Below, in pieces: positions 16,484-25,080 of a stretch of DNA of 64,000 nt (positions are counted from its first letter, which is position 1; each line of letters begins with the position of its first letter). Source of the DNA: Pyrinomonadaceae bacterium. GTDB taxonomy: Bacteria > Acidobacteriota > Blastocatellia > Pyrinomonadales > Pyrinomonadaceae. Under the pieces are notes generated by a model that saw only the letters and a list, made by a program, of their open reading frames with translations, had not been told where the DNA came from and searched no databases. The translations under genes and the position numbers were made by a program. Location of the stretch: NCBI GenBank assembly GCA_021228405.1, contig JAJQRF010000008.1:1-64000 (forward strand). Direction: 5' to 3'.

Positions 16484-17512
16484 TTATTTAAGCAGTGTTC
16501 CGTAAACATCCATCGGGATGGAATAGACGTTTTCGTTCGAGGCGACGATCATTTCGCCTTTGCGGGTGAAGCAAAGTCCGACCAAACCTTTGCCCGCGAC
16601 GAAAAGTTCGGCTTCTTTGGTTTCGTTGGCGATGCGGACGATGCCCTGTTTGCCCTGAAAGCTTGCCGCGACGTATAAATTTCCCGCCTTGTCGAACGCC
16701 AAGCCCTGCGGTCTGCCGAAACCGCGAAAATATTCGTCTTCGTAACCTTCCTCATCGATCACGTAAATGCCGTCGAAGCTCGCCAAACCCGGCGCGGTCA
16801 CGTAAAGTTTGTTGTCGATGCCGAACGCGAGATGATATGCCGAAACGCTCGCTTCGAGCACCGCAAAGGAACTCGCCTTGCCGAATTCGGTGACTTTGTG
16901 AATCGTCCCGCTGCGGTCGCCGACGAGCAGATTGTCGTCCTTATCGAACGCCAATCCCGTCGCAATGCCCAAACCCGTCATATACGTGACGACTTCATCA
17001 TCGTGCTTGATGCGGCAAACTTCGCCGTCCGAGCGGTTCGTCACGAAAAGATTTCCACTGCGGCTGAAGGCAAGCCCCGTCGGGTTCAGCACATCCGCCT
17101 GCATTTCGGCTAAATAACCGTCCGCTTCGAGGCGGTAAAGCGTGACGGGCAATTTCTGCCCGCGCGACCCCGAACGCGTCAGGATGATCGAATCGTCCTT
17201 CGGATCGACCGCCGGATTTGCCACGATGTGCATATCTTCCGCGATCAGCTTCCCGACCGTCAAAGAAATCGAATTACTCTTTTCGACACCGTTATCGAAA
17301 TAGATTTCGACCTTTGTTTCTTCGAGTTCGGACGGCACGACGGCTAAAAGATGTTCGTGCGAAGCCGCCGTCACGTGCGCTTCTCTGCCGCCGATCAAAC
17401 AACGGAAACCGCTCTCGAATCCGGCGTTGTAGCCTTCGCATCTGATCGAGATTTCACCGCCCGCGATCGCATATTCAGGGGTGACGGAAATAATCCTGCC
17501 TGCATTATTCAT
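16484..17512 (-). CDS. IPT/TIG plus NHL/SMP-30-type propeller protein
   Basis: A 342-residue protein. Residues 3-85 resemble an IPT/TIG immunoglobulin-like domain (GRIISVTPEYAIAGGEISIRC). Residues 95-340 are propeller repeats with the NHL/SMP-30 pattern 'PTGLAFSRSGNLFVTNRSDG' and 'ATGLAFDKDDNLLVGDRSG'. GGAG lies eight bases before the ATG. No signal peptide is seen, which is odd for this architecture; export by another route or a cytoplasmic role is possible. Virginiamycin-B-lyase-like and gluconolactonase-like proteins share the fold, but no catalytic residue pattern is clear, so no enzyme is claimed. Confidence 0.75.
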   Translation of the reverse strand: MNNAGRIISVTPEYAIAGGEISIRCEGYNAGFESGFRCLIGGREAHVTAASHEHLLAVVPSELEETKVEIYFDNGVEKSNSISLTVGKLIAEDMHIVANPAVDPKDDSIILTRSGSRGQKLPVTLYRLEADGYLAEMQADVLNPTGLAFSRSGNLFVTNRSDGEVCRIKHDDEVVTYMTGLGIATGLAFDKDDNLLVGDRSGTIHKVTEFGKASSFAVLEASVSAYHLAFGIDNKLYVTAPGLASFDGIYVIDEEGYEDEYFRGFGRPQGLAFDKAGNLYVAASFQGKQGIVRIANETKEAELFVAGKGLVGLCFTRKGEMIVASNENVYSIPMDVYGTLLK

Positions 17513-17695
17513 TTTATCTACTCCAACTAAAATTATAGATTTTACGACGCATTGCGGAAAGTGTCTATTTCACTAAAATAATTGTTGACCGAACGATTAC
17601 GGAAAAGTTAAAATTGTTTTTGACGGTTTGGCATTTCAGGCATTCCAACGTAAAATTTCCACACATAACCGTTAGACTTCTTTAAACCCTAATTT

Positions 17696-18850
17696 ATGTC
17701 GAGCAGAATTGATGATTTATTGCGAATGGCGATCAGCTTCGGCGCGTCGGATTTACATCTGCGCGCAGGTGCTTATCCGGTAGTTCGCGTCAATGGCGAG
17801 CTGAAACCGCTGGCGGGCGTAAACCGTATGACGCAGGACGAAACGCTGGAAATGGCGTTTTCGATGATGTCCAACCGTCAGAAACAGCACTTTAAAGAAG
17901 TTTACGAAGTGGACATCGGCTACGGCGTTTCGGGTTTGGGACGTTTCCGTGTCAATATTTTCCAACAGAGAAACTCCATCGGCATCGTCGCCCGCGTCAT
18001 TTCCGACACGATTCGCGGTTTTGCCGAACTCGGAATGCCGCCGATTATGAACAAGATCGCAGAAGAAGCGCGCGGTCTGATTCTCGTCACGGGCACGACC
18101 GGTTCGGGAAAATCGACGACGCTTTCGGCAATCGTCGATTACATCAACCAAAACCGCAATTGTCACATCGTCACCATCGAAGACCCAATCGAATTTCTCC
18201 ACAAGGACAAGAAATCTTTTATTACCCAACGCGAAGTTGACGTGGACACGCGCAATTTTGCCGAAGCCCTGCGCGGAAGTCTGCGCCAGGACCCGGACGT
18301 GATTCTCGTCGGCGAAATGCGCGACCTCGAAACCATCGAAACCGCGCTCGTCGCCGCCGAAACGGGACATCTCGTGCTTTCGACACTGCACACGCTCGAC
18401 GCTTCGGAAACCCTGACGCGCATCATTTCCGCGTTTCCGCCGTATCAGCAAAAGTCGATTCGGATTCAGCTTGCGGGCTTGCTCAAAGCCGTCGTGTCAC
18501 AGCGTTTGATGAAGTCTGCCAAAGGAAATTCACGTGTTCCGGCAGTCGAAGTGATGATCTCGACACCGCTTATCAGGGATTACGTTCTGCACGAAGACAA
18601 AACGACGCAAATCCGCGACGCGATCGCCGCCGGAACTTCGCAATACGGGATGCAGACGTTCGACCAATCGCTCTTTTATCTCTATCAATCAGGCTTGATC
18701 TCGCTCGAAGAAGCCTTGCGCGGTTCGACCAATCCCGACGAATTCCGTCTGCGGCTCGCGGGAATCCAAAACACGGCGGCGCAAGCCAAAGAAGATATGG
18801 AAAGAATCAGCGGAGTCGGTCAGGTCAGCAAATTGATTAACCGCCTGTAG
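17696..18850 (+). CDS. pilT: Type IV pilus retraction ATPase PilT family
   Basis: A 384-residue hexameric secretion ATPase that depolymerises type IV pili to power twitching. The N-terminal PAS-like part (ASDLHLRAGAYPVVRVNGEL), Walker A GTTGSGKST (about 132-140), the Asp box TIEDPIEF, Walker B VILVGEMRD and the His box STLHTLDASETLTRIISAFP are all present. The C-terminal signature is GMQTFDQSL rather than the classical AIRNLIRE, so the PilT versus PilU choice is not absolute. No other pilus gene is in the window, so this is a detached pilT, as is common. It ends at a terminator. Confidence 0.93.
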   Translation: MSSRIDDLLRMAISFGASDLHLRAGAYPVVRVNGELKPLAGVNRMTQDETLEMAFSMMSNRQKQHFKEVYEVDIGYGVSGLGRFRVNIFQQRNSIGIVARVISDTIRGFAELGMPPIMNKIAEEARGLILVTGTTGSGKSTTLSAIVDYINQNRNCHIVTIEDPIEFLHKDKKSFITQREVDVDTRNFAEALRGSLRQDPDVILVGEMRDLETIETALVAAETGHLVLSTLHTLDASETLTRIISAFPPYQQKSIRIQLAGLLKAVVSQRLMKSAKGNSRVPAVEVMISTPLIRDYVLHEDKTTQIRDAIAAGTSQYGMQTFDQSLFYLYQSGLISLEEALRGSTNPDEFRLRLAGIQNTAAQAKEDMERISGVGQVSKLINRL

Positions 18851-18880
18851 TTTTTCCGTCAAAATTTGATTCGTTTAACG

Positions 18881-18922
18881 AAAGCACGAAGCGAAAAAGT
18901 AACAAAGCTTCGTGCTTTTTTT
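18881..18922 (+). terminator. Rho-independent terminator
   Basis: The stem AAAGCACGAAGC/GCTTCGTGCTTT with a loop of about 14 bases is followed by a T run. It ends pilT. Confidence 0.85.
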
Positions 18923-19352
18923 ATGATTTTTCCTTGATTTTTGCTGATTTCGAGCATTTTCCCGCGAATCTTCGGCAAGCCGGAAAAACATTTTTTTACG
19001 GGTCGATGTCGGCTAATCGGAGTAATGACAACAAATATCGGGAAAATTACCCGTTCAGATTTCACAAATATAAGTTTTTTAAGGATTTTAGTAGTCTTAG
19101 TCTTGACAGAAAAGCACTAGGACGTGTAAATTTTAGTTTTATCCGTTCAAGCGAGAAAAATTCGGAAATGAAGCGAAACCAATGTCCTTCTCTACATTTC
19201 AAATTTATATTTCATATTAAATTTACGGCGCGTAAATTCTCGCCGCCCCGCATTCTCGCTTTGAGGCTTATTTTTTAGTAAGCCGAAAAGGATAAAAATA
19301 ATTACGTAATTTTATAAAGCAATTTTTTAGAAGGAAGTTAATATAAGGCTAA
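18923..19352. other. Long intergenic region upstream of rpsA
   Basis: 430 bp without a convincing gene; an open frame at 18934-19278 has no ribosome binding site and an unlikely composition. A promoter candidate lies at 19103-19132. The transcribed leader of rpsA would be about 215 nt, long enough for autogenous control as known for S1 in other bacteria, but no defined structure could be assigned by eye. Confidence 0.5.
19103..19132 (+). promoter_or_regulatory. Candidate promoter of rpsA
   Basis: TTGACA at 19103-19108 and TAAATT at 19127-19132 are separated by 18 bp. This is the only good -35 box in the gap before rpsA. Confidence 0.45.
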
Positions 19353-21398
19353 ATGGCAAACGAGGTTAACAAGGCAGCCGAAGATTCGGTCAACGAAACG
19401 ACGGCATCAGAAAACACAAACACAGAAACAACTACTCCAACCGCAGAAACGGCTTCTGCGGAAAACGGTTTGACTGAAGAACAGCAAAATTCGGCGGAAG
19501 TCGATTTCGGCGTGATTCTCGAACAGTTTGAACAAGAGCAGACAGTCTATCATTCGGGCGAATTAGTGACCGGAACCGTCGTCGGTGTGTCCGACCGCGG
19601 CGTTTTGGTCGATTTCGGATACAAATCCGAAGGTGTCGTCCCGACCGAGGAATTTACCAATTCCGCAGGTGAAGTCACGGTGCAGAAAGGCGATTCGGTC
19701 GAAGTCGTCATCAAGAGCATTCATTCCGGCGATGCGCCGCCGACCCTGTCGCGAAACGACGCGGTGGCACGTAAATCGTGGAGCGAGATCGAAGACGCTT
19801 TCAATCAGGAACAGCCGATCAAAGGTCGCGTCATTGACAAAACCAAAGGCGGTCTGCGCGTCGACATCAACGGCGTGGAAGCATTTTTGCCCGGTTCGCA
19901 GGTAGATTCACGTCCGCTCCGCAATCTCGATTCGTATATCGGACAGGAAATCGAGGCGAAGATCATTAAATTCAGCCGCCGCCGCAATAACATCGTTTTG
20001 TCGCGCAAAGCTCTGACCGATGAAGTCGTCAATCAGCAGAAGAGCGCAACCCTGAGCAATATCGAAATCGGCTATGTCGTCGAAGGAACGGTTAAAAATC
20101 TGACCGATTACGGCGCATTCGTTGACATCGGCGGGATCGACGGTTTGCTTCACGTGACCGATATGTCGTGGGGCAGATTGCACAATCCCGGCGAACTTTT
20201 CAAAGTCAACGACACGGTTCAGGTCAAAGTTTTGAAGCTCGACCGTGAAAAGGAAAAAGTTTCACTCGGCTACAAACAGCTTCTTCCCGATCCTTGGTCA
20301 ACCGTCGTCGAGGTTTATCCGGTTGATACGAAACTCCAGGGAAAAGTTTCATCCGTGACCGATTACGGCGTTTTCGTCGAGCTCGAACCGGGTGTCGAAG
20401 GCTTGGTTCACGTGTCAGAAGTTTCGTGGTCGAAGCGTTCCAAGAGTCCGAAGAAAATGTTCAAAAACGGCGATGTTGTCGATGTGCAGGTTCTCGGAGT
20501 CGATACGGACGAACGCCGCATCAGCCTCGGAATGAAACAGCTTCAGGAAAATCCGTGGGATTTGGTCGAGCAGAAATATCCGGTCGGCACGAAAGTTCGC
20601 GGTAAAGTCCGCAACCTGACCGATTTCGGCGCATTTGTCGAAATCGAAGACGGTATCGACGGACTCGTTCACGTTTCAGACATTACGTGGGCGAAAAAAG
20701 TTAAGCATCCGAAAGAAGTTCTCAAGAAAGATCAGGAAGTCGATGCAGTCGTGACGAGCATCGACCGTCACGGCAAGCGTCTTTCGCTTTCGATCAAGGA
20801 ACTGACACCGAGCGCGTGGGAAACATTCCTGGCAACGCACCGCCCCGGCGATATTGTCAAAGGAAAAGTTTCACGCTTTGCCGGATTCGGCGTATTTGTC
20901 GAATTGGGCGAAGGTTTGGAGGGCTTATGCCACATTTCCGAACTTTCCGACGAACGTGTTGAGCGACCCGAACAGGTCGTTCAGATGGGTCAGGAAATGG
21001 ATTTCAAAATCCTGCGTATCGAAAACGAAGATCAGCGCATCGGACTTTCCGCCCGCGCGGTCGGCAAGGAAGACGAACCGATCGTCGATACGAGAATGTA
21101 TTCGACCGAAGCGAAAGGCGGAATGGCTTCGCTGGGTGAGTTGGCAAATCTGAAGTTCGGAAAAGCGGCGGAAGAGCCGAAGGAAGAACCGAAGAAGGAA
21201 GCCGCCGCTCCGAAAGCTGAAAAAGCCGAAGAAACGCCGGTTGAAGTTCCTGAGGAAGAAACCGCAACGGAAGAACCTGCGGCTGAAACCGAAACCGAAA
21301 CAGCAGAAAATTCGGAAGAAGTGAGCGCAGAAGCCGAAACAGCAGAAACGGCTGAAGCTGAAACCTCAGAAGAAGAAGCCGAAGAAAAATCGGCTTAA
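19353..21398 (+). CDS. rpsA: 30S ribosomal protein S1
   Basis: A 681-residue mRNA-binding ribosomal protein that helps dock and unfold mRNA on the 30S subunit. Six S1/OB-fold domains lie between residues 60 and 565, the last four carrying the strong pattern GxVxxxTDYGxFVxLxxGxxGLxHxSxxSW. An N-terminal extension of about 50 residues is rich in T, E and N. The C-terminal 80 residues form a low-complexity Glu/Ala tail (EETPVEVPEEET...), longer than in E. coli S1. AGAAGGAAG lies about 20 bases before the ATG. Here it is followed by an HU gene instead of the common cmk neighbour. Confidence 0.95.
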   Translation: MANEVNKAAEDSVNETTASENTNTETTTPTAETASAENGLTEEQQNSAEVDFGVILEQFEQEQTVYHSGELVTGTVVGVSDRGVLVDFGYKSEGVVPTEEFTNSAGEVTVQKGDSVEVVIKSIHSGDAPPTLSRNDAVARKSWSEIEDAFNQEQPIKGRVIDKTKGGLRVDINGVEAFLPGSQVDSRPLRNLDSYIGQEIEAKIIKFSRRRNNIVLSRKALTDEVVNQQKSATLSNIEIGYVVEGTVKNLTDYGAFVDIGGIDGLLHVTDMSWGRLHNPGELFKVNDTVQVKVLKLDREKEKVSLGYKQLLPDPWSTVVEVYPVDTKLQGKVSSVTDYGVFVELEPGVEGLVHVSEVSWSKRSKSPKKMFKNGDVVDVQVLGVDTDERRISLGMKQLQENPWDLVEQKYPVGTKVRGKVRNLTDFGAFVEIEDGIDGLVHVSDITWAKKVKHPKEVLKKDQEVDAVVTSIDRHGKRLSLSIKELTPSAWETFLATHRPGDIVKGKVSRFAGFGVFVELGEGLEGLCHISELSDERVERPEQVVQMGQEMDFKILRIENEDQRIGLSARAVGKEDEPIVDTRMYSTEAKGGMASLGELANLKFGKAAEEPKEEPKKEAAAPKAEKAEETPVEVPEEETATEEPAAETETETAENSEEVSAEAETAETAEAETSEEEAEEKSA

Positions 21399-21417
21399 AT
21401 TCGATTTCATTTTTGGA

Positions 21418-21474
21418 AACATTGAAGAGTTACGTATTTATCCATCTGGTTTGTAAATCGTAACTCTCAATGTT
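21418..21474 (+). terminator. Long hairpin after rpsA
   Basis: AACATTGA plus GAGTTACG pairs with CGTAACTC plus CAATGTT across a loop of about 25 bases. The T tract after it is weak, so it may be a terminator or an attenuating or processing hairpin between rpsA and the HU gene. Confidence 0.5.
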
Positions 21475-21546
21475 TAGGCATTACATAGATTTATAATCTC
21501 GTTGATTTACAAATAACTTAAAAGGGTCTAGTGAGGGATAATTAAA

Positions 21547-21828
21547 ATGACAAAAGCAGATTTAGTAGAAAGAGTTGCCAAAGAAGCCGATATGACGAAA
21601 AAAGATGTCGAACAACTGGTCGAGATCATTTTTGACAGCATCATCGGTTCTTTGAACAAAGGGGAAAAGATCGAGCTTCGCGGTTTCGGCAGTTTCCGTG
21701 TGCGTCAGCGTAATGCACGTAAAGGACGCAACCCGAAAACAGGTGCTTCGGTAAGCATTCCGGCGAAACGCGTGGCTTACTTCAAACCCGGCAAAGAACT
21801 CAAAGAAGTCATTAACGACGGCAAATAA
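21547..21828 (+). CDS. HU/IHF-family DNA-binding protein
   Basis: A 93-residue histone-like protein that bends DNA as a dimer. MTKADLVERVA starts the helical dimer core, GFGSFRVRQRNARKGRNPKTG forms the DNA arm with the conserved RNPKTG tip, and FKPGKELK closes the domain. Length is standard. GAGGG precedes the ATG. It is 12 bp ahead of the HIT gene and probably co-transcribed with it. HU and IHF subunits cannot be told apart with certainty, but HU is the default. Confidence 0.93.
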   Translation: MTKADLVERVAKEADMTKKDVEQLVEIIFDSIIGSLNKGEKIELRGFGSFRVRQRNARKGRNPKTGASVSIPAKRVAYFKPGKELKEVINDGK

Positions 21829-21840
21829 GGACTTAAAACC

Positions 21841-22335
21841 GTGGATGTATTGTGGAGTCCGTGGCGATACGATTACATCAAGGGCGGTGATAAGCCGACA
21901 ACTGCCGATCAATGCAGTTGTGTATTTTGCGGTGTTTTAAATAACTCGGCGACTGATGAAGAAAACTTCATTCTTCATCGCGCCGAGTTTAATTTTGTCA
22001 TTCTGAACATTTATCCATACATCACGGGACACCTGATGGTCGTTCCCTTCGCACATCTCGCCGACATCGACCGCGCCGAAAAACCGGCAACCGACGAATT
22101 GATGGATTTAGCGAAAAAAAGTCAAACCATCCTGCGCGAAGTTTACCAGCCGAACGGTTTCAATCTCGGAATGAATCTCGGCAAAGCGGGCGGCGCGGGC
22201 GTTGCCGAACATTTTCATCTGCACATTATGCCGCGCTGGATCGGCGACGTGAATTTTATGACCTCGATCGCCGAAACGCGCACGATTCCCGAAGCTCTCC
22301 AAACTACTTACGACAAACTGAAAGGAAAATACTAA
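21841..22335 (+). CDS. HIT-family nucleotide hydrolase/phosphorylase
   Basis: A 164-residue histidine-triad protein. It starts with GTG 12 bp after the HU stop; the N-terminus MDVLWSPWRYDYI matches family members of the Ap4A phosphorylase-like branch. CSCVFC may bind zinc. The catalytic triad is AEHFHLHIMPRW. Expected activity is cleavage of dinucleoside polyphosphates such as Ap4A or of AMP-lysine type adducts; the exact substrate cannot be read from sequence. Position after an HU gene suggests growth-related housekeeping expression. Confidence 0.9.
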   Translation: MDVLWSPWRYDYIKGGDKPTTADQCSCVFCGVLNNSATDEENFILHRAEFNFVILNIYPYITGHLMVVPFAHLADIDRAEKPATDELMDLAKKSQTILREVYQPNGFNLGMNLGKAGGAGVAEHFHLHIMPRWIGDVNFMTSIAETRTIPEALQTTYDKLKGKY

Positions 22336-22359
22336 AAAGTAAGCCAGCTTGCTTGAATG

Positions 22360-22569
22360 AAAAATCATCAGCGATGAAAATGTTTCATTGCCCGATAAGT
22401 TACTTTCAGCGGTCGCTGAAACACTTTCAGCGACCGCTATTTCTCTTTCATTGAGCAATGAAACACTTTCAGCGCGTGATAATTCTGTTTCATTGCACGA
22501 TGAAACACTTTCAGCGATCAATAAGTTACTTTCAGCGGTCGCTGAAACACTTTCAGCAGTCAAGTTTTT
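22360..22569. repeat. 21-bp tandem array B with covarying palindromes
   Basis: Ten 21-bp units start at about 22360 and every 21 bp after. Alternate units (22402, 22444, 22486, 22528) hold near-perfect 18-bp palindromes: TTTCAGCG-GT-CGCTGAAA twice, TTTCATTG-AG-CAATGAAA, and TTTCATTG-CA-CGATGAAA. Intervening units keep mostly the left arm ACTTTCAGCG, so there is a 42-bp higher-order period. The arm changes GCG/CGC to TTG/CAA are compensatory. There are no spacers, so it is not CRISPR. It fills the 3' gap between convergent HIT and 7TM-HD genes. Confidence 0.85.
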
Positions 22570-22604
22570 TTTTCAAAAAAGCGCAGCTGAACGCTTTGGC
22601 TGTT

Positions 22605-25067
22605 TTATTTAACGGTTTTCGCTTCGGCTTTGGTGTCGGGCGGATGCGAATGCTCGACGGCTTCGTCTTCGACTTCGCCGCCTTTGCTGATCGGGATTTC
22701 GCGCGGACTCGAATAATGGATTCCGCGTTCTTCGGAGTCGAGCAATTCCTTCGGAACGACGAGCTTCTGCATCGATGACGGCGGTGTGTAGCCCGGATAA
22801 TCGACGCGCGAATGATAGATCGAAACGAGCGATTTTATCATCGATTCGCGAATCTGCGTCAACTCCCGCAAGGTCAGATCGCATTCATCGAGTTGGTCGT
22901 CCGCAAGAATCGCGTCGATGATTTTTGTGACGATGTAACGGATATTTTCGGGATTAGGCTCATCGAGCGAACGCGCCGCCGCTTCGCAACTGTCGGCGAT
23001 CATCATAATCGCGGCTTCGCGAAACTGCGGTTTCGGTCCCGGGTAACGAAAATCGTTTTCGTCGATCTCGGCTTCGTCACGCGCTTCGCCCTGCGCTTTT
23101 TTCAGGAAATAATGCAAGGTTCGCGTGCCGTGATGTTGCGGGATAAAGTCGATGATTCTCTGCGGCAAACCCATTTCCTTGCCGAGCTTGATGCCGTAAG
23201 TGACGTGGCTGACGATGATCTTTGCGCTCTGCGCCGGACGCAGACGGTCGTGCGGATTCTTGCCCGTCTGATTTTCGACGAAATGTTCGGGCGCGGCGGT
23301 TTTGCCGATGTCGTGATAAAGCGCGCCGATGCGCGAGAGCAGTCCGTTTCCGCCGACGACGCGGCAGGCTTCTTCCGCCAATTGCCCGACGGCGTGCGAA
23401 TGCTGATTCGTTCCCGGCGCACGAAGCGCAAGCTGTCCGAGAATCGGCAGATCGGCGTTTGAAAGTTCGAGCAGTTTTACGTCGGTCAGAATTCCGAACG
23501 TATTTTCACAGATCGGCAGAAAAACCGCGGTCACGGCGGCAGTCGCGATTCCGCTTCCGAGTCCGCAGGCAACCGCCAGCATAACCGTGTTCAAAATAAA
23601 CGGCTGTTGCGTGTAAGCGATCAGCGCAATCGCCGTCAGAGCACTTGCGATACCAACCAGAACGCCCGCCAAAGTCACGGTTTGACGGCTTCGGTAACGC
23701 CCGATACCGTAAACCGAAACACTCGAAGCAAGCGTTGCATAAATAACGAATTCGAGTCCGCGCGGCGCGATTATCCCGGCGATCAAGGCGTTGAAAAGTC
23801 CCGTAAAGATCGCCGTTCGTCTATCCGCCAGAAGCGTCATCAACAGCGAACCGAACGCAAACGGAATCGCAAAACTCCAGAGCGACGGATCGTTGAGCGG
23901 TGCTTTGACGTTTTGAATCGCGGTAAATTCGGCAATCCGAAAGAAAACCGCCATCAAAGCCGTCTGCACGAAAACGATGAAACCGAAGAGCGCAAAGGTT
24001 TTTTCTTCAGAAAGTGCCAGACGCGGAACGATGCCGCGATGCTGGACGAATTTCCAGGCGACCCAAAACAGTGCGGAAATCAAGATCAAAAGCCCGATAA
24101 AACGATTGATGCGGCGGCTCGACTGGCTGTAATTTTGAATCGCGGCGATCTGCGAAAGGTCTTCCGAAGTCACCGTGTCGCCTTCGCGCACGATGGTTTG
24201 ACCGCGTTTGAGCGAAACCGTCACGGGCTGAACGCTGTCGCTGCTCGCCTGTTTTGACGATTGCGTCGCCACGCTGTCATAAAAAACGGTCGGTTCGATC
24301 AAGGCTTCGGTCGCTTTATAAAATGCTTCGACCTCTTTCGGCGAAAAGCTTTTTATCTCGACCAGCCGCGATCTCAGATTTTTGCGCGCATCGGAAAGTT
24401 TTGTCCAATTGGATTCGGGCATCGAAACGGTCAATTGCGAACTCGGACGAGTGCGGTCGAAAACCGAAACTTCGTTTTGAAAATGCTGACTTTCGATGTC
24501 GTCGTAAATGTACCCCTCGGAACTTTCGCGCAATCCCGTGCGGACGGCTTCGATCTCGTTGCGGCTGAAATTTCGGGAAGCTAAAACCTTTCCGACCTCG
24601 TCGCCGCCGCTTCCCGACCAGTGCGTTTCGTTTTTCAGATCGGCGTTGGATTGTTTCGAGTTCGTGTTTGAACTGCTTTCGTCGCCGTGACGCTGGAGTT
24701 TTTCAAAAGCGGAAAGAAATCTTTGGACGGCTTGCTCGGCTTTGTTCGACTCGAAACGAAAGATCGGTTTGACGGTTTCGCCCGCCACTTGCCGAATGCG
24801 TTCGGTTTCGGCTTCATCGACCGAATAAATATCGGCGGGTGAAATAATACTTTCGCGGGCGATGTCGCCTTCCTTGTAAATCGCTTCGTTCGAGCCGCGC
24901 CAGAGCGGGTTGGTGATGAGCAAGGTCGTCAAAAAACACAAAACCGCAAAGCCGAACCAGAACTTCTGCTGATCGGAGAATTTTCCGACCAGACGCGAAA
25001 TTTTCTGCTTCAGCATTTTGCGCCATTTGTTCAGCGGTGAAGCCAAATCTTCGACTCGTTTACTCAT
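22605..25067 (-). CDS. 7TM-HD phosphodiesterase (PgpH/YqfF-like, probable c-di-AMP hydrolase)
   Basis: An 820-residue membrane protein. One TM helix near the N-terminus (residues 35-55) is followed by an extracytoplasmic 7TMR-HDED-like domain (60-320), seven TM helices (330-520) and a cytoplasmic HD domain (about 540-740) with the metal pair YHDIGK at His585-Asp586 and upstream NQHSHAVGQLAEEA. The family known from Listeria PgpH degrades c-di-AMP. The C-terminal 50 residues are charged and variable. It lies 13 bp after hflX and is probably co-transcribed with it. The family usually sits next to phoH and ybeY, which are not here. Confidence 0.9.
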   Translation of the reverse strand: MSKRVEDLASPLNKWRKMLKQKISRLVGKFSDQQKFWFGFAVLCFLTTLLITNPLWRGSNEAIYKEGDIARESIISPADIYSVDEAETERIRQVAGETVKPIFRFESNKAEQAVQRFLSAFEKLQRHGDESSSNTNSKQSNADLKNETHWSGSGGDEVGKVLASRNFSRNEIEAVRTGLRESSEGYIYDDIESQHFQNEVSVFDRTRPSSQLTVSMPESNWTKLSDARKNLRSRLVEIKSFSPKEVEAFYKATEALIEPTVFYDSVATQSSKQASSDSVQPVTVSLKRGQTIVREGDTVTSEDLSQIAAIQNYSQSSRRINRFIGLLILISALFWVAWKFVQHRGIVPRLALSEEKTFALFGFIVFVQTALMAVFFRIAEFTAIQNVKAPLNDPSLWSFAIPFAFGSLLMTLLADRRTAIFTGLFNALIAGIIAPRGLEFVIYATLASSVSVYGIGRYRSRQTVTLAGVLVGIASALTAIALIAYTQQPFILNTVMLAVACGLGSGIATAAVTAVFLPICENTFGILTDVKLLELSNADLPILGQLALRAPGTNQHSHAVGQLAEEACRVVGGNGLLSRIGALYHDIGKTAAPEHFVENQTGKNPHDRLRPAQSAKIIVSHVTYGIKLGKEMGLPQRIIDFIPQHHGTRTLHYFLKKAQGEARDEAEIDENDFRYPGPKPQFREAAIMMIADSCEAAARSLDEPNPENIRYIVTKIIDAILADDQLDECDLTLRELTQIRESMIKSLVSIYHSRVDYPGYTPPSSMQKLVVPKELLDSEERGIHYSSPREIPISKGGEVEDEAVEHSHPPDTKAEAKTVK

Positions 25068-25080
25068 TTAATTTATTAAT

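Noticed and set aside
18934-19278. 114-codon open frame upstream of rpsA
   Set aside because: No ribosome binding site, unusual composition, and overlaps the best rpsA promoter candidate.
21731-21750. ACCCGAA...CAGGT in the HU gene as a sixth dyad operator
   Set aside because: Spacing is two bases longer than in the five operators, and the bases are explained by the conserved RNPKTG codons.
22360-22569. CRISPR array or short genes in the repeat
   Set aside because: No spacers. The open frames on both strands exist only because the period is divisible by three, and they lack proper starts.
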